Shown here: piece after piece, positions 1-7,817 of the stretch | How the letters are laid out: each line of letters opens with the position of its first letter | Position numbering within the stretch: position 1 is the stretch's first letter | Assembly (NCBI RefSeq): GCF_946478885.1 | Contig: NZ_CAMLDX010000018.1 | Span: forward strand, 1 to 43,501 | Source of the DNA: an uncultured Bacillus sp. | GTDB taxonomy: Bacteria; Bacillota; Bacilli; Bacillales_B; DSM-18226 | DNA: 43,501 bases | Direction of reading: 5' to 3' | Notes under the pieces: model-generated | What the model saw: only the letters and a program-made list of their open reading frames with translations | The model's database searches: none | Told to the model about the DNA's origin: nothing | Position numbers and translations under genes: made by a program

Positions 1-163
1 CAATATATTTTTTGATGGTATCTATTGGGGCACCGCCTGTTGTAAGTAGACAGAAACTTCTTGGCCAGAACCTCTCTTTCCAACGTTTTTTTCTGATATG
101 CGGAAAGTCTCTCTTTATCAATTGAGAACTAGCACTCCAGGTCTTGTTTCTCCTTTTCCTGTT
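1..163 (-). pseudogene. tnpA: IS200/IS605-family TnpA transposase, 3' remnant
   Basis: Read on the minus strand, this stretch encodes a continuous peptide containing FWPRSFCLLTTGGAPIDTI, which matches the C-terminal part of the HUH-type TnpA transposases of IS200/IS605 elements (the usual FWSRSFCLLTTGGAPI block). An in-frame TAA at 164-166 lies directly upstream and there is no start codon. The N-terminal half with the HUH metal site is therefore missing, and the C-terminal end with the catalytic Tyr helix runs off the window. What is seen is a dead fragment of a roughly 130-150 residue protein. It abuts the stop of the YhaM-like gene, so an insertion or rearrangement took place downstream of that gene. 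Family assignment rests on the motif only. Confidence 0.75.
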
Positions 164-171
164 TTAACCTA

Positions 172-1404
172 TTATTTAACAGTTTCGGTATTTTCATAGC
201 GGCTGTCGAGATAATCTACAATATGAATGAGATATCCTTCAATTGTTTGCGGTTTTGGGACACAGGAGCCCCATTCCGGTAGCCCATGATGGCAAAGGAT
301 ACAGTGTGACATACGATGAATATCCTCTAAGGGAATGGAAATTGCCTCAGATTCAATGATTTTTGCCAGAATGAGAACCCCATAAGGGATATGGCCGATC
401 ATCACCCCTAATTCGTCCATGATGATCCCTGTTTGCTTTCGGTTTTCAAGGCCTGTATGGTCAGCTGTAGGAAATAGAAACTTAAACTCTTCAAATTTTT
501 TCCCGGCATGATCATATTCTAATAGTTTTCCGATATCATGAAACAGGATGCTTGTGATAAGTAAATCATAATGAGGGACGATTCCTTTAAACGGCATCAT
601 GCCATAAAACATATTGTATAAATGATCAATAGTATCCTTCCAAACAAGCTGCTGCATATTGATTTCAAGAGAATTCATCTGAGTCCATATATCGCGTTTA
701 TGAGCCTTTTCAACACAGTTAATGAGTTTGAGCACTGCCTGATAATGGTCCTCTTCTATTTTAAGAATATAACGGGCAAATCTCATTAACCCCACCGTAT
801 GTTTGAGCAATCCCCCCAAATAATGATGATGATGTCCTTTGGCAGCAGGTCTTAGGGAAAATTGTTCCCAAAATCGGCGTAGTGCGGATAGGGAAATATC
901 TTTAAAGGGTGGTGCTAATTCCTGAAGATACGTAACTAGTTCAACAGTCAGATCCTCGATGCTGTGTTTTGTATAAGGTAGCAGGGAAAATGGGTTCATA
1001 TTCTCAGTGCAGGGCTGGAGCTTGTTAATGGTTAGTGATTTATTGCCGCGGTATTCATCTACCTTGGCATCGATGTCAAAAACAGAGAATTGCTCCAACA
1101 AAGGAACGGTATGGTTCACAGATCCCTGATTATCCCACATTTTGCAATTAATTGGTCCAGCATTATTTGAAAATTTCATTCTTAGATATTGCTTATTTGT
1201 TTTGGTTACCTCGACGCTGTATTCGTTCAGAAGTAGTCGCACATTAACCTGATTGCCGCTCGCTTCATTCTGTAGGTGAAAGATCTCATTTCCATCAGGA
1301 AGCTGCGGCGGCGGAAATTCTGTCAATATTTCCTTCACAGTCTGTTTGTCAGCTTCATAATGTATCAGTATAAATTGATAAAAATAGGATTTTTGTTCGG
1401 ACAT
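172..1404 (-). CDS. YhaM-family 3'-5' exoribonuclease-like HD protein (long, divergent)
   Basis: The 410-residue protein has the YhaM layout: an OB-fold-like nucleic-acid-binding region (about residues 50-130, ending in the block VDEYRGNKSLTINKLQPC), then an HD phosphohydrolase domain. Visible metal ligands are the His cluster near 191-194, LFHDIGK (H289, D290), CHHGLPEWGS (H372, H373) and HIVDYLDSR near 394-402. YhaM of B. subtilis degrades RNA and single-stranded DNA from the 3' end but is only about 314 residues. This protein carries extra sequence at the N terminus and in the HD domain (about 215-260). Its place next to yhaL and prsA is that of yhaM, so it may be a diverged orthologue or a replacement paralogue. 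It is divergent from yhaL and starts at ATG with a weak upstream purine stretch. Confidence 0.75.
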   Translation of the reverse strand: MSEQKSYFYQFILIHYEADKQTVKEILTEFPPPQLPDGNEIFHLQNEASGNQVNVRLLLNEYSVEVTKTNKQYLRMKFSNNAGPINCKMWDNQGSVNHTVPLLEQFSVFDIDAKVDEYRGNKSLTINKLQPCTENMNPFSLLPYTKHSIEDLTVELVTYLQELAPPFKDISLSALRRFWEQFSLRPAAKGHHHHYLGGLLKHTVGLMRFARYILKIEEDHYQAVLKLINCVEKAHKRDIWTQMNSLEINMQQLVWKDTIDHLYNMFYGMMPFKGIVPHYDLLITSILFHDIGKLLEYDHAGKKFEEFKFLFPTADHTGLENRKQTGIIMDELGVMIGHIPYGVLILAKIIESEAISIPLEDIHRMSHCILCHHGLPEWGSCVPKPQTIEGYLIHIVDYLDSRYENTETVK

Positions 1405-1570
1405 GGTATCACTCCAATATAAAGAGGCTTTAACTTTATTTATTATTGTACCTTATGTTGCTGAGTCTGTTACAACTGAAATGGTTTTTCATTGGGCGAT
1501 CTAAGAATATATGCTGATTTTCGGACATAGAATGTAGAAAACTTGAAAGATATAAAAAGAGGTGGATACA

Positions 1571-1774
1571 ATGGATCTTCCATTTTGGCTTTACTTGATT
1601 GTGATGGGTATCTTAATTAGTGCCTACATGACAGTTAAAACAGGCAAAGAGGAGAAACGGTTAGAGGAAGAGATAATTGAACGGGAAGGGCAGGTATACA
1701 TGGAACGGTTGGAAAAGGAACGAAGTGGTAAGGGAGAGCCGGATGAAGTAATCAGGGCGGAAGAATCGGAATAA
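1571..1774 (+). CDS. yhaL: YhaL family sporulation protein
   Basis: This 67-residue protein has one N-terminal membrane segment (FWLYLIVMGILISAY) followed by a highly charged helix with the block EGQVYMERLEKER, typical of YhaL. In B. subtilis YhaL is a small sporulation-associated membrane protein of unknown biochemical role, encoded between yhaM and prsA, as here. The ATG at 1571 is chosen because AGAGGTGG sits five bases upstream; the in-frame GTG at 1562 lies inside that ribosome binding site. The gene is divergent from the YhaM-like gene and convergent with prsA. Confidence 0.8.
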   Translation: MDLPFWLYLIVMGILISAYMTVKTGKEEKRLEEEIIEREGQVYMERLEKERSGKGEPDEVIRAEESE

Positions 1775-1816
1775 AAAGGAGGTACTCATTTCAAGGTTAT
1801 ATCATACAAAATAGGA

Positions 1817-1865
1817 GGGGCTGTCCGTTAAATGGTACAGAACAGCTTTCATTTTGGACAACCCC
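1817..1865. terminator. Hairpin between yhaL and prsA
   Basis: GGGGCTGTCC at 1817-1826 pairs with GGACAACCCC at 1856-1865 through one G-U pair. It lies between the convergent genes yhaL and prsA, so it could end both transcripts. The U-tract is weak on either side (TCCTATTTTG on the minus side), so efficiency is doubtful. Confidence 0.45.
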
Positions 1866-1886
1866 ATGAATTCTCTTGAAACGATA

Positions 1887-2765
1887 TTATTTTTTGTTTT
1901 CTTGAGTATTAGACTTATTAGCTGCGTCTTGGATAATTCCTTTTAGATCCTTGTCTATTATTTTTACGTTGGCATCCTTCATTTCTTTATCCATTGCCCT
2001 TTTGACGCTCTCATTATCAAGCTTAGACAGTTTTAATTGATATTCCATTTCATCTTTAACATCTGCGAATTTTTCTGCTTTCTTTTTATCGGTTACCTGA
2101 ATAATATGGAAGCCATTTTGTGTCTGTACAGGTCCGCTAATTTCGTTTTTATTCAAAGCATAGGCAGCTTCTTCAAATTCAGCAACCATTGCACCCGGTC
2201 CGAACCAGCCAAGGTCTCCGCCCTTAGCAGCAGTTCCTGTATCTGTTGAATATTCCTTTGCTAAATCTTCAAATTTTTCTCCTGCATCCAACTTTTCTTT
2301 GACTTTCTTTGCTGTTTCCTCATCTGCAACTAAGATATGGCGCGCCTTGATTTCAGGCTTATACTTTTCATCATAGTATTTTTTCACATCTTTTTCTGTT
2401 ACTTTAACTGTCTTAAGTGTAGCCTTTTCTTCAAGCATGCTTATTTTAATTGCTTCTTTAAACGCATCTTCATCTTCATAGCCATACTGAAGCAGGGCCA
2501 TTTGGAAGTTCTCGCCCAATTGCTCTTTAATTTCATTGAATCTCTTATCTAATTCTTTATCAGATACTTCGTATTTGTCTCCCAGAACTTTTTCATTTAA
2601 AAGCTCCTGGAGTACGGCTTGACCGTACTTATCCTTCATTGCGTCATAAAGTTCATCCTTTGTAATATCACCAGCGTCTGATTCAACTACTGCTTCTGAA
2701 CTATTACAAGCTGTTAAAGCTAGTACACCAGCAGCAATTGAAAGAGATAGAATCCATTTTTTCAC
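1887..2765 (-). CDS. prsA: Foldase lipoprotein PrsA (peptidyl-prolyl isomerase)
   Basis: PrsA is a lipid-anchored foldase on the outer face of the membrane that helps exported proteins fold after Sec translocation. The 292-residue product starts with a lipoprotein signal (MKKWILSLSI, then LTAC with the lipidated Cys20). A helical chaperone region follows, then a parvulin-type PPIase domain at about 138-227 (KARHILV ... GGDLGWFGPG ... GFHIIQVTD). It is a single-gene unit on the minus strand, in the same position as in B. subtilis. The C-terminal tail is rich in Lys, Asn and Gln, as is usual in this family. ATG start with GGAGTG upstream. Confidence 0.95.
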   Translation of the reverse strand: MKKWILSLSIAAGVLALTACNSSEAVVESDAGDITKDELYDAMKDKYGQAVLQELLNEKVLGDKYEVSDKELDKRFNEIKEQLGENFQMALLQYGYEDEDAFKEAIKISMLEEKATLKTVKVTEKDVKKYYDEKYKPEIKARHILVADEETAKKVKEKLDAGEKFEDLAKEYSTDTGTAAKGGDLGWFGPGAMVAEFEEAAYALNKNEISGPVQTQNGFHIIQVTDKKKAEKFADVKDEMEYQLKLSKLDNESVKRAMDKEMKDANVKIIDKDLKGIIQDAANKSNTQENKK

Positions 2766-2948
2766 GTAAGAACACTCCTAGTTAATATTGTAGTCATCAT
2801 TATTATTTACCAAAGAATACTATATCATAAATTCTGATTAGAACAAATGTTTACGACGAATCTGCAGGATTTTTTTGAAATCTGGGTTTTTGACTATCCC
2901 GAACTTCTCCTTCTTTCATATGATAAGACAAAGAGAAAGGAGGTTTGG

Positions 2949-3035
2949 ATGATGGGTCACGCATACGGTGGAGGTTTCGCATTAATCGTTGTGCTGTTCA
3001 TTTTATTGATTATTGTGGGGGCTTCCTTTTGTTAG
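2949..3035 (+). CDS. YjcZ family sporulation peptide (copy 1)
   Basis: A 28-residue peptide MMGHAYGGGFALIVVLFILL plus an IIVGASFC tail: a Gly-rich start followed by one hydrophobic membrane helix, the hallmark of the YjcZ/SscA-like tiny spore proteins of Bacillus. AAAGGAGG lies just upstream of the ATG at 2949; a second ATG at 2952 is equally possible. CATATGATA at 2917-2925 resembles a sigma-E/sigma-K -10 box, but no matching -35 was found. The peptide is the first of two tandem copies. An extended reading from 2847 is possible but has no ribosome binding site. Confidence 0.75.
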   Translation: MMGHAYGGGFALIVVLFILLIIVGASFC

Positions 3036-3114
3036 TGAATGAAGTAGCTAAATAATAATTATTGCATATGTTGTATAGAGTGAGAGCGGCTTTTTTGCTA
3101 AAGGAGGTGTTAAT

Positions 3115-3201
3115 ATGAGTGGACACGCATGCGGTGGAGGATTTGCGTTAATCGTAGTCCTGTTTATTTTATTAATAATCGTTGGAGCTGCTTGGCTGTA
3201 A
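3115..3201 (+). CDS. YjcZ family sporulation peptide (copy 2)
   Basis: A 28-residue paralogue of the upstream peptide, starting MSGHACGGGFALIVVLFI and ending LLIIVGAAWL, with AAAGGAGG 10 bases before the ATG. It differs from copy 1 mainly at the two ends, showing a recent tandem duplication with the membrane helix preserved. Such peptides are made late in sporulation in related species; the exact role of this pair is unknown. A good terminator follows at 3224-3260. Confidence 0.75.
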   Translation: MSGHACGGGFALIVVLFILLIIVGAAWL

Positions 3202-3223
3202 AATATACAGGCGTTTTAGCGAA

Positions 3224-3260
3224 AAAAGCGGCGAGAATCCTCTTGCCGCTTTTCTTGTTT
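3224..3260 (+). terminator. Rho-independent terminator after the YjcZ pair
   Basis: AAAAGCGGC at 3224-3232 pairs with GCCGCTTTT at 3245-3253, with a GAG/CTC extension in the loop, followed by TTTCTTGTTTT. It sits between the peptide genes and a convergent minus-strand small gene ending at 3261 and could serve both. Confidence 0.75.
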
Positions 3261-3440
3261 TCATGCAAATAAAATTTCTACATAAGATGAAATTAATAAA
3301 ATGGTCACCAGTATGTTGATCGTACGGAAGACTTTTGGATGACGTTCTTCGGGGATCTCTTTTTGCAGACAAAGTGTGTTGGTCATTTTATTAATATAAA
3401 ATAAAATGAAACAGGCAAATAAAATAAAAATAGAGATCAT
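3261..3440 (-). CDS. Small membrane protein of unknown function (59 residues)
   Basis: Minus-strand reading frame starting MISIFILFACFILFYINKMT and ending TILLISSYVEILFA: two hydrophobic segments flank a short charged stretch (KEIPEERHPK), so a two-helix membrane hairpin is likely. AAAAGGAGG lies 8 bases before the ATG, an excellent ribosome binding site that supports a real gene. I do not recognise the family. It sits where B. subtilis has small yha genes between prsA and yhaI, but I could not match it to one of them. Confidence 0.65.
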   Translation of the reverse strand: MISIFILFACFILFYINKMTNTLCLQKEIPEERHPKVFRTINILVTILLISSYVEILFA

Positions 3441-3621
3441 GAATCTTTCCTCCTTTTGAGAGGCGTTTGTAATTGCGTGAAGCTACAAATTCACCTAATG
3501 AAAATCACTCTTGTTTTTACATTAGCAAATAATTGCTAAAAAAGATAGTTTTTATTATGATTCATTTAATAGACTATGATAATAGACTATGAAAATCTTT
3601 CTCTAGGAAAGATTAAATGAG

Positions 3622-4167
3622 TTATTGAGTTTGCTTTAATAAAATATCGAAGCCGTCTTCAGTCTCTTCAATGTATGCTTGATTAGGAGCAGATAAAACA
3701 TTTTTGATGCAAATAAAGTCTGACACACTGATTCCAATATGGTAAGCTAGCAAAATAACAAAATAATGTACATAATAGCTAAAAAAATTACAGCAGATAA
3801 AAAGCAATGTATTAATCATAATAAATGGCGTAAGCAAGGAAAGTAAAAACAGCCATTTGGGGATTGGTTCATGTACTCGGATATTCAGGTGCGGGAAAAT
3901 ACCGTATTTCATCATGAATGTCTTTTTAACCTTTTTTCCTAAATGTAGCAGGGGCAATAAATGAAAAAACTTATGCAAAAAGAACATGAGCCAAATGACA
4001 ATTAAAAAATGTACGATATAATTGTCATTAAACGCCCTTGGAACAAAAACATATGTGGCAGGAACAAATAGAAAAATAAACGTCAACAACATGGTTAAGG
4101 AAGACAAAATAAATACTCGTTTTGTTCCATATTGTTTCTGAATATTAATCGCCTTCCAGCAATTCAT
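3622..4167 (-). CDS. yhaJ: DUF3267-type membrane protein, YhaJ-like
   Basis: The 181-residue integral membrane protein has about four hydrophobic segments. HKFFHLLPLL (near 65-74) recalls the degenerate HExxH zincin motif of the DUF3267 family, and HIGISVSDFI near the end recalls its second conserved motif. In this copy the catalytic Glu is replaced (HKFFH), so peptidase activity is doubtful. GGAGG lies eight bases before the ATG. It is divergent from yhaI, as yhaJ is in B. subtilis. The symbol rests on position plus family resemblance; the function is unknown. Confidence 0.6.
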   Translation of the reverse strand: MNCWKAINIQKQYGTKRVFILSSLTMLLTFIFLFVPATYVFVPRAFNDNYIVHFLIVIWLMFFLHKFFHLLPLLHLGKKVKKTFMMKYGIFPHLNIRVHEPIPKWLFLLSLLTPFIMINTLLFICCNFFSYYVHYFVILLAYHIGISVSDFICIKNVLSAPNQAYIEETEDGFDILLKQTQ

Positions 4168-4349
4168 CGGATCAGCCTCCGCACCGAGTATTAGTTATGT
4201 AAAACTTACTAAGATAATGTACGATGAAAGTTTAAAAAAATCAATAGGAAAAAAAGCTTTTCATGTTGTAATATATAAAGAACGGAATAATGTCTGATTC
4301 ATACGAAAATTGAAACGATAGGTTATTTCAATAATAAAGAGGGAAAAGA

Positions 4350-4685
4350 ATGGATATGGATTCTATTTTGGAGAAGATAAGACGGCTTGAATATCATCAG
4401 TCATTATTACTAAAGATGCTGCAGCAATCAACAGATGATTTTTATAAATTGATTATTGAGAAATCACTTGGGGAAGAAGAAGTTCGAAGGTTCCAAAGGA
4501 ATTGTGATAGACTGAGCATGAAATTAAAAGAACAAAAAGCGGAAGGCTTTATCTATTTTCATCCGCTTTTTAAGGAATTTATCATGATTCTGCCTCCCGG
4601 AATACAGGCTGAAGAAGTCATCAAAGCATGTATCAAGCAAGGTTTATATTTACCTTTAATGATGGAGTTAAAAAGGTATTTATAA
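4350..4685 (+). CDS. yhaI: DUF1878 family protein YhaI
   Basis: A 111-residue soluble protein with an N-terminal helical stretch (ILEKIRRLEYHQSLLLKML) and a conserved C-terminal part ending in a GLYLPLMMELKRY block, as in the DUF1878 protein YhaI. No catalytic motif can be seen and the role is unknown. GAGGG lies six bases before the ATG. It is convergent with hpr, with only four bases between the two stop codons and no hairpin, so transcripts from either side may run into each other. Confidence 0.8.
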   Translation: MDMDSILEKIRRLEYHQSLLLKMLQQSTDDFYKLIIEKSLGEEEVRRFQRNCDRLSMKLKEQKAEGFIYFHPLFKEFIMILPPGIQAEEVIKACIKQGLYLPLMMELKRYL

Positions 4686-4689
4686 CCCG

Positions 4690-5265
4690 TTACACTAATT
4701 TTGTTTCCAGACTTTCTTTTTTTCTTAGTTTTCCATTCTCTTCTGCAAAATCATTTTCAATATTGTTAAATGATTTCTCGAAGATTTCCATGAAGTCATC
4801 ACCGTAAATATTGCGGACAATGGTCATCATCTCAATAATTTCAGGAAACTTGCCGAATATTTCCTTTAATGGCATTGATGCTTCAAATGCCGCATTTTGT
4901 TCAGGAATATATGCTTCCACGATCTGATGAAAAATTTCTTCCCCTTCTTCTGTCAGCTGGATATAGGTATTCCGTTTATCATTTTCTTTTTTAGAAAACT
5001 TTAACAGACCACGCTCCTCTAGCTTTTTGGAAAAGTTAAAGGCCGTTGATACGTGCATTACCCCAAATTTTGCCACATCTGAAATGGAAGCGCCATTTAA
5101 ATGGTAAGCGATCCATAAGATATGATGCTCATTAATATTTAAATCAAATGGTTTAATCCATTGCTGCCAGTCCTTTTCAACAGATTTCCATAGCGCTTTG
5201 CTCAGCTGTCCTATTCTTTGACTGAACAGCAGTGCCTCTTTCACTGAAAATTCCTTTTCTCCCAT
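4690..5265 (-). CDS. hpr: MarR-family transition-state regulator Hpr (ScoC)
   Basis: Hpr/ScoC is a winged-helix dimer that represses extracellular protease genes, peptide permeases and early sporulation functions during growth. The protein keeps the hallmark stretch [20 protein letters not shown] and the recognition region [20 protein letters not shown] almost unchanged from B. subtilis, as well as [19 protein letters not shown] near the C terminus. The ATG at 5265 ([11 protein letters not shown]) is chosen, about nine bases after AAAGGGTG; upstream GTG and ATG codons at 5277 and 5271 overlap or crowd that site. It is monocistronic; about 300 bases separate it from yhaH. Confidence 0.93.
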   Translation of the reverse strand: MGEKEFSVKEALLFSQRIGQLSKALWKSVEKDWQQWIKPFDLNINEHHILWIAYHLNGASISDVAKFGVMHVSTAFNFSKKLEERGLLKFSKKENDKRNTYIQLTEEGEEIFHQIVEAYIPEQNAAFEASMPLKEIFGKFPEIIEMMTIVRNIYGDDFMEIFEKSFNNIENDFAEENGKLRKKESLETKLV

Positions 5266-5491
5266 CCTCATAATCACCCTTTTTAGTAAAACTTTAATTT
5301 CATTATGCCAATAAAATAAAAATTAATAAAGTCAAAAAAATGCCAAATTTTTAGATATTATACCTTCCTCCATACGTTAGTAATTTCACAAAAAAGTTAT
5401 CACTATTTTCATAGTATATTTATTTCCTCTTTCAAGCTAAAATTCCTGCTTTTTAATGGGAAATATTCTCTAAATAGTACGAATGTTATAA

Positions 5492-5546
5492 AATCTGGCT
5501 GAAATAGGTCTTGTATGTCCTTTTTATCATAATTTCAGCCCAGATT
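5492..5546. other. Long imperfect hairpin between hpr and yhaH
   Basis: The 5266-5574 gap holds AATCTGGCTGAAAT (5492-5505) and ATTTCAGCCCAGATT (5532-5546), complementary over the whole length except for one bulged base, with a 26-base loop. It lies downstream of yhaH and upstream of hpr, both on the minus strand. No clear U-tract follows, so it may be a weak terminator, an mRNA-stabilising hairpin or part of the hpr leader. The rest of the gap is AT-rich promoter-like DNA with no gene seen. Confidence 0.45.
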
Positions 5547-5574
5547 ATTCTGTCGAATCTTAGGAGTAGATGTG

Positions 5575-5931
5575 TTATTGCTTTTTTAACTGATTTTCAA
5601 GAGTCTCAATGCTTAATTCTAATGCTTTTAATTCCTGTATAATTTTCTCCTGATGAGGTTCAATCTCTTTTTTCCAGTCCATTACAGTTGTTTTTAGATC
5701 TTCAATAAAGCCTTTAATAGTTGCTGTACTTTCAATGGAAGCGTTTTTCACATTTTTACTTAAATCCTGAAGATCTGCTTTCACGGCAGAAAGGCGCTTG
5801 AGCCAAATCATTGACTGCTCCTTGACGGTTTGCCGTGTTTCTTTTCCGGATGCCGGTGCAGCAAGGAGCGTTCCCGCGCCTAGTGCAATGCTTCCAATAA
5901 AAAAGCCCAGTAAAAAATGTTTTCCATTCAT
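5575..5931 (-). CDS. yhaH: YtxH-domain protein YhaH
   Basis: A 118-residue protein with an N-terminal Gly/Ala-rich membrane segment (FLLGFFIGSIALGAGTLLAAP, ASGKETR following), the classic YtxH signature, then a long amphipathic, probably coiled-coil region. YhaH of B. subtilis is a small general-stress-type membrane protein without known enzymatic function. The ATG at 5931 is five bases after GGGGTGG; an upstream in-frame GTG overlaps that site. It lies downstream of trpP but a terminator at 6030-6056 separates them. Confidence 0.8.
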   Translation of the reverse strand: MNGKHFLLGFFIGSIALGAGTLLAAPASGKETRQTVKEQSMIWLKRLSAVKADLQDLSKNVKNASIESTATIKGFIEDLKTTVMDWKKEIEPHQEKIIQELKALELSIETLENQLKKQ

Positions 5932-6029
5932 CAAGACCACCCCGCAAAGTAAATGATATGATATATACCATTCTTCAGATAAAGGATATATTCCTTCAAA
6001 AAGAAAAATATTATTCTAAAATAATACGA

Positions 6030-6056
6030 AAAAACCCCGTCTTGTGACGGGGTTTG
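6030..6056 (-). terminator. Rho-independent terminator of trpP
   Basis: AAACCCCGTC at 6032-6041 and GACGGGGTTT at 6046-6055 form a 10-bp perfect stem with a four-base loop. On the minus strand it is followed by a run of T, so it ends transcription coming from trpP. Confidence 0.88.
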
Positions 6057-6093
6057 GATGATCTAGCACTATTTAGAAGGTAGATCCCTTCTT

Positions 6094-6630
6094 TTATTGG
6101 CTGATAGTCTGCTGCTGTTTCCCGACAAGCTTCGTACGTTTTAAAATAGATGCTGCTACTGGATACAACACAATCATGACAATGGTATTCACTACGGCTG
6201 CAGGTAAAACAACAGAAGCGAATAAAGCTGCAAATGGTCCCGGCAGTTCTGCGATCAATAGAGCAGATCCCAAAAATACAGTTCCGGAAATAATAGTTCC
6301 AATTACAGTTAAAACAGCAATTGAGATGATTGAATGATTGTATTTTTTTAACACAAGAAGTAAAGCAAAAAACAGAAATGATGTCACAAGCTTATCAATA
6401 ATATTCGGGAGTTGACCAGCAGGGAACGTTGTTGTTAATGCTGAAATAATCCCAGTAGCCAATCCTAAAAGCAGGACGCTTTTTTTATCAGGAAATAAAA
6501 TAATTCCTAAAAACATCATTGTTAACATCATGTCCGGTTTCATGCCCAAAAATAACCCTGGTATAACAGTATGCAGGACAGCACCTATTCCAACTAAAAG
6601 AGCCAGGACAACAAGTTTTTTCGTTTTCAA
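6094..6630 (-). CDS. trpP: Tryptophan transporter TrpP
   Basis: The 178-residue membrane protein has about five hydrophobic helices and the TrpP blocks PGLFLGMKPDMMLTMMFLGI (about 24-43) and TTTFPAGQLPNIIDK (about 66-80). In B. subtilis TrpP (YhaG) is a tryptophan uptake protein whose translation is blocked by the tryptophan-loaded TRAP protein. The start is a TTG at 6630 seven bases after GGAGAG; the nearby ATG at 6637 is out of frame. The leader carries repeated GAG/TAG triplets over this ribosome binding site (see separate entry). It ends at a strong terminator. Confidence 0.9.
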   Translation of the reverse strand: MKTKKLVVLALLVGIGAVLHTVIPGLFLGMKPDMMLTMMFLGIILFPDKKSVLLLGLATGIISALTTTFPAGQLPNIIDKLVTSFLFFALLLVLKKYNHSIISIAVLTVIGTIISGTVFLGSALLIAELPGPFAALFASVVLPAAVVNTIVMIVLYPVAASILKRTKLVGKQQQTISQ

Positions 6631-6682
6631 TTCTCATCTCTCCTAAACTAGCTAAAGTCTCTGCTTTTCCTACAGTGCACTC
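6628..6682 (-). promoter_or_regulatory. Candidate TRAP-binding (G/U)AG triplet array in the trpP leader
   Basis: On the minus strand the leader reads GAG ... TAG ... GAG, then TAG, TAG, TAG, GAG, GAG just before the TTG start. The triplets (plus-strand positions) are 6633-6635, 6638-6640, 6643-6645, 6648-6650, 6652-6654, 6659-6661, 6670-6672 and 6680-6682. The last six are 1-4 bases apart and two of them overlap the Shine-Dalgarno sequence. TRAP binds about 11 such triplets ideally spaced by 2-3 bases, and B. subtilis trpP is controlled this way. TRAP control here is inferred. Confidence 0.6.
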
Positions 6683-6708
6683 ATTGCCTGCAGCGAAAAG
6701 TTGCTATT

Positions 6709-6738
6709 ATTATAGCATGATAATGAAAATGATGTTAA
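6709..6738 (-). promoter_or_regulatory. Candidate sigma-A promoter of trpP
   Basis: On the minus strand, TTAACA (6733-6738) and TATAAT (6709-6714) are 18 bases apart. Transcription from here would give a leader of about 70 bases carrying the triplet array. The -35 overlaps the serC stop codon, so trpP can be transcribed apart from serC. Confidence 0.55.
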
Positions 6739-7817
6739 TATTTTTTTCTGAATTCTTTCATAAACTGCGCTAAGCGCTCTACATTTTCGAACGGCACAGC
6801 ATTATAAATGGATGCGCGGCAGCCTCCGACAGAACGGTGTCCATTTAGGCCGACAAAACCGGCTTCCTTTGCCTGCGCTAAGAAAGCTTTCGTTGATTCG
6901 TCAGAATTTAATGTAAAAGTAACATTCATATTGGAACGGCTATCTAGCTCCGCATGTCCGTTATAGAATCCATCGCTATTGTCAATTTCGTGATATAGAA
7001 GCGCAGCTTTTTCATCATTTCTTTTGGCAATGGCTTCAAGTCCGCCCTCGTTTTTAGCCCATTTTAAGACTAATGACAATAGATAAATTCCAAATGTCGG
7101 CGGCGTATTATAAAGTGAATTATTTTTGGCATGTGTATTATAGTTAAGCATAGTCGGAAGGCTGTCACTTGCACGATCCAACAGTTCTTTTTTGATAATG
7201 ACAACGGTCACGCCTGAAGGGCCGAGGTTCTTTTGGGCGCCGGCATAAATCAAGCCGAATTGTTCAATATTCAATGGCTTGCAAAGAATATCACTGGACA
7301 TGTCGGCTACAAGAGGGACATTTAATCCAGTAGGAAAGTTTTTCCACTGAGTACCATAAATCGTATTATTGCTTGTAATATGCAGATAAGCTGCATCGCT
7401 TGGTATAGAAGTACTGTCAAGTGCAGGAATGTTTTTGTAGTTGTTTTCCTTACTTGAAACAGCAATAGCTGTTTGACCTACCTTTTGCGCTTCTTTTAAA
7501 GCCTTTTCAGACCAAGAGCCAGTCAGGGCATAGTAAGCTGTTTTTCCCTCCTGAAGCAGATTCATCGGAACCATTGAAAATTGAAGGCTTGCGCCCCCTT
7601 GCAGGAAGAGAATTTCATAATCATCTGGGATGTTTAGCAGTGTTGCCAACAATGATTTTGCTTCATTATGTACGGCATCATAGTCTTTGCTACGATGGCT
7701 AAGCTCCATTACAGACATCCCTGTATTTCTAAAATTAAGCAGCTCTTTTTGCGCTTCCTGAAGAGCCCATTCTGGAAGAGCCGCAGGGCCAGCATTAAAA
7801 TTTAAAGCACGATTCAT
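6735..7817 (-). CDS. serC: Phosphoserine aminotransferase SerC
   Basis: SerC is a PLP enzyme that converts 3-phosphohydroxypyruvate and glutamate to 3-phosphoserine in serine biosynthesis and also acts in pyridoxal phosphate synthesis in some bacteria. The 360-residue product has the full-length family pattern: N-terminal LNFNAGPAALPEWAL, the phosphate-binding GGASLQFSM (74-82), and the PLP lysine in YAGAQKNLGPSG (K196). NGHRSVGGCRASIYNAVP near the C terminus is the substrate-binding block. GAGGGAGG lies upstream of the ATG. It is followed by trpP on the same strand. Confidence 0.96.
   Translation of the reverse strand: MNRALNFNAGPAALPEWALQEAQKELLNFRNTGMSVMELSHRSKDYDAVHNEAKSLLATLLNIPDDYEILFLQGGASLQFSMVPMNLLQEGKTAYYALTGSWSEKALKEAQKVGQTAIAVSSKENNYKNIPALDSTSIPSDAAYLHITSNNTIYGTQWKNFPTGLNVPLVADMSSDILCKPLNIEQFGLIYAGAQKNLGPSGVTVVIIKKELLDRASDSLPTMLNYNTHAKNNSLYNTPPTFGIYLLSLVLKWAKNEGGLEAIAKRNDEKAALLYHEIDNSDGFYNGHAELDSRSNMNVTFTLNSDESTKAFLAQAKEAGFVGLNGHRSVGGCRASIYNAVPFENVERLAQFMKEFRKKY

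Noticed and set aside
1562..1570. GTG at 1562 as the start of yhaL
   Set aside because: It lies inside the AGAGGTGG ribosome binding site that serves the ATG at 1571.
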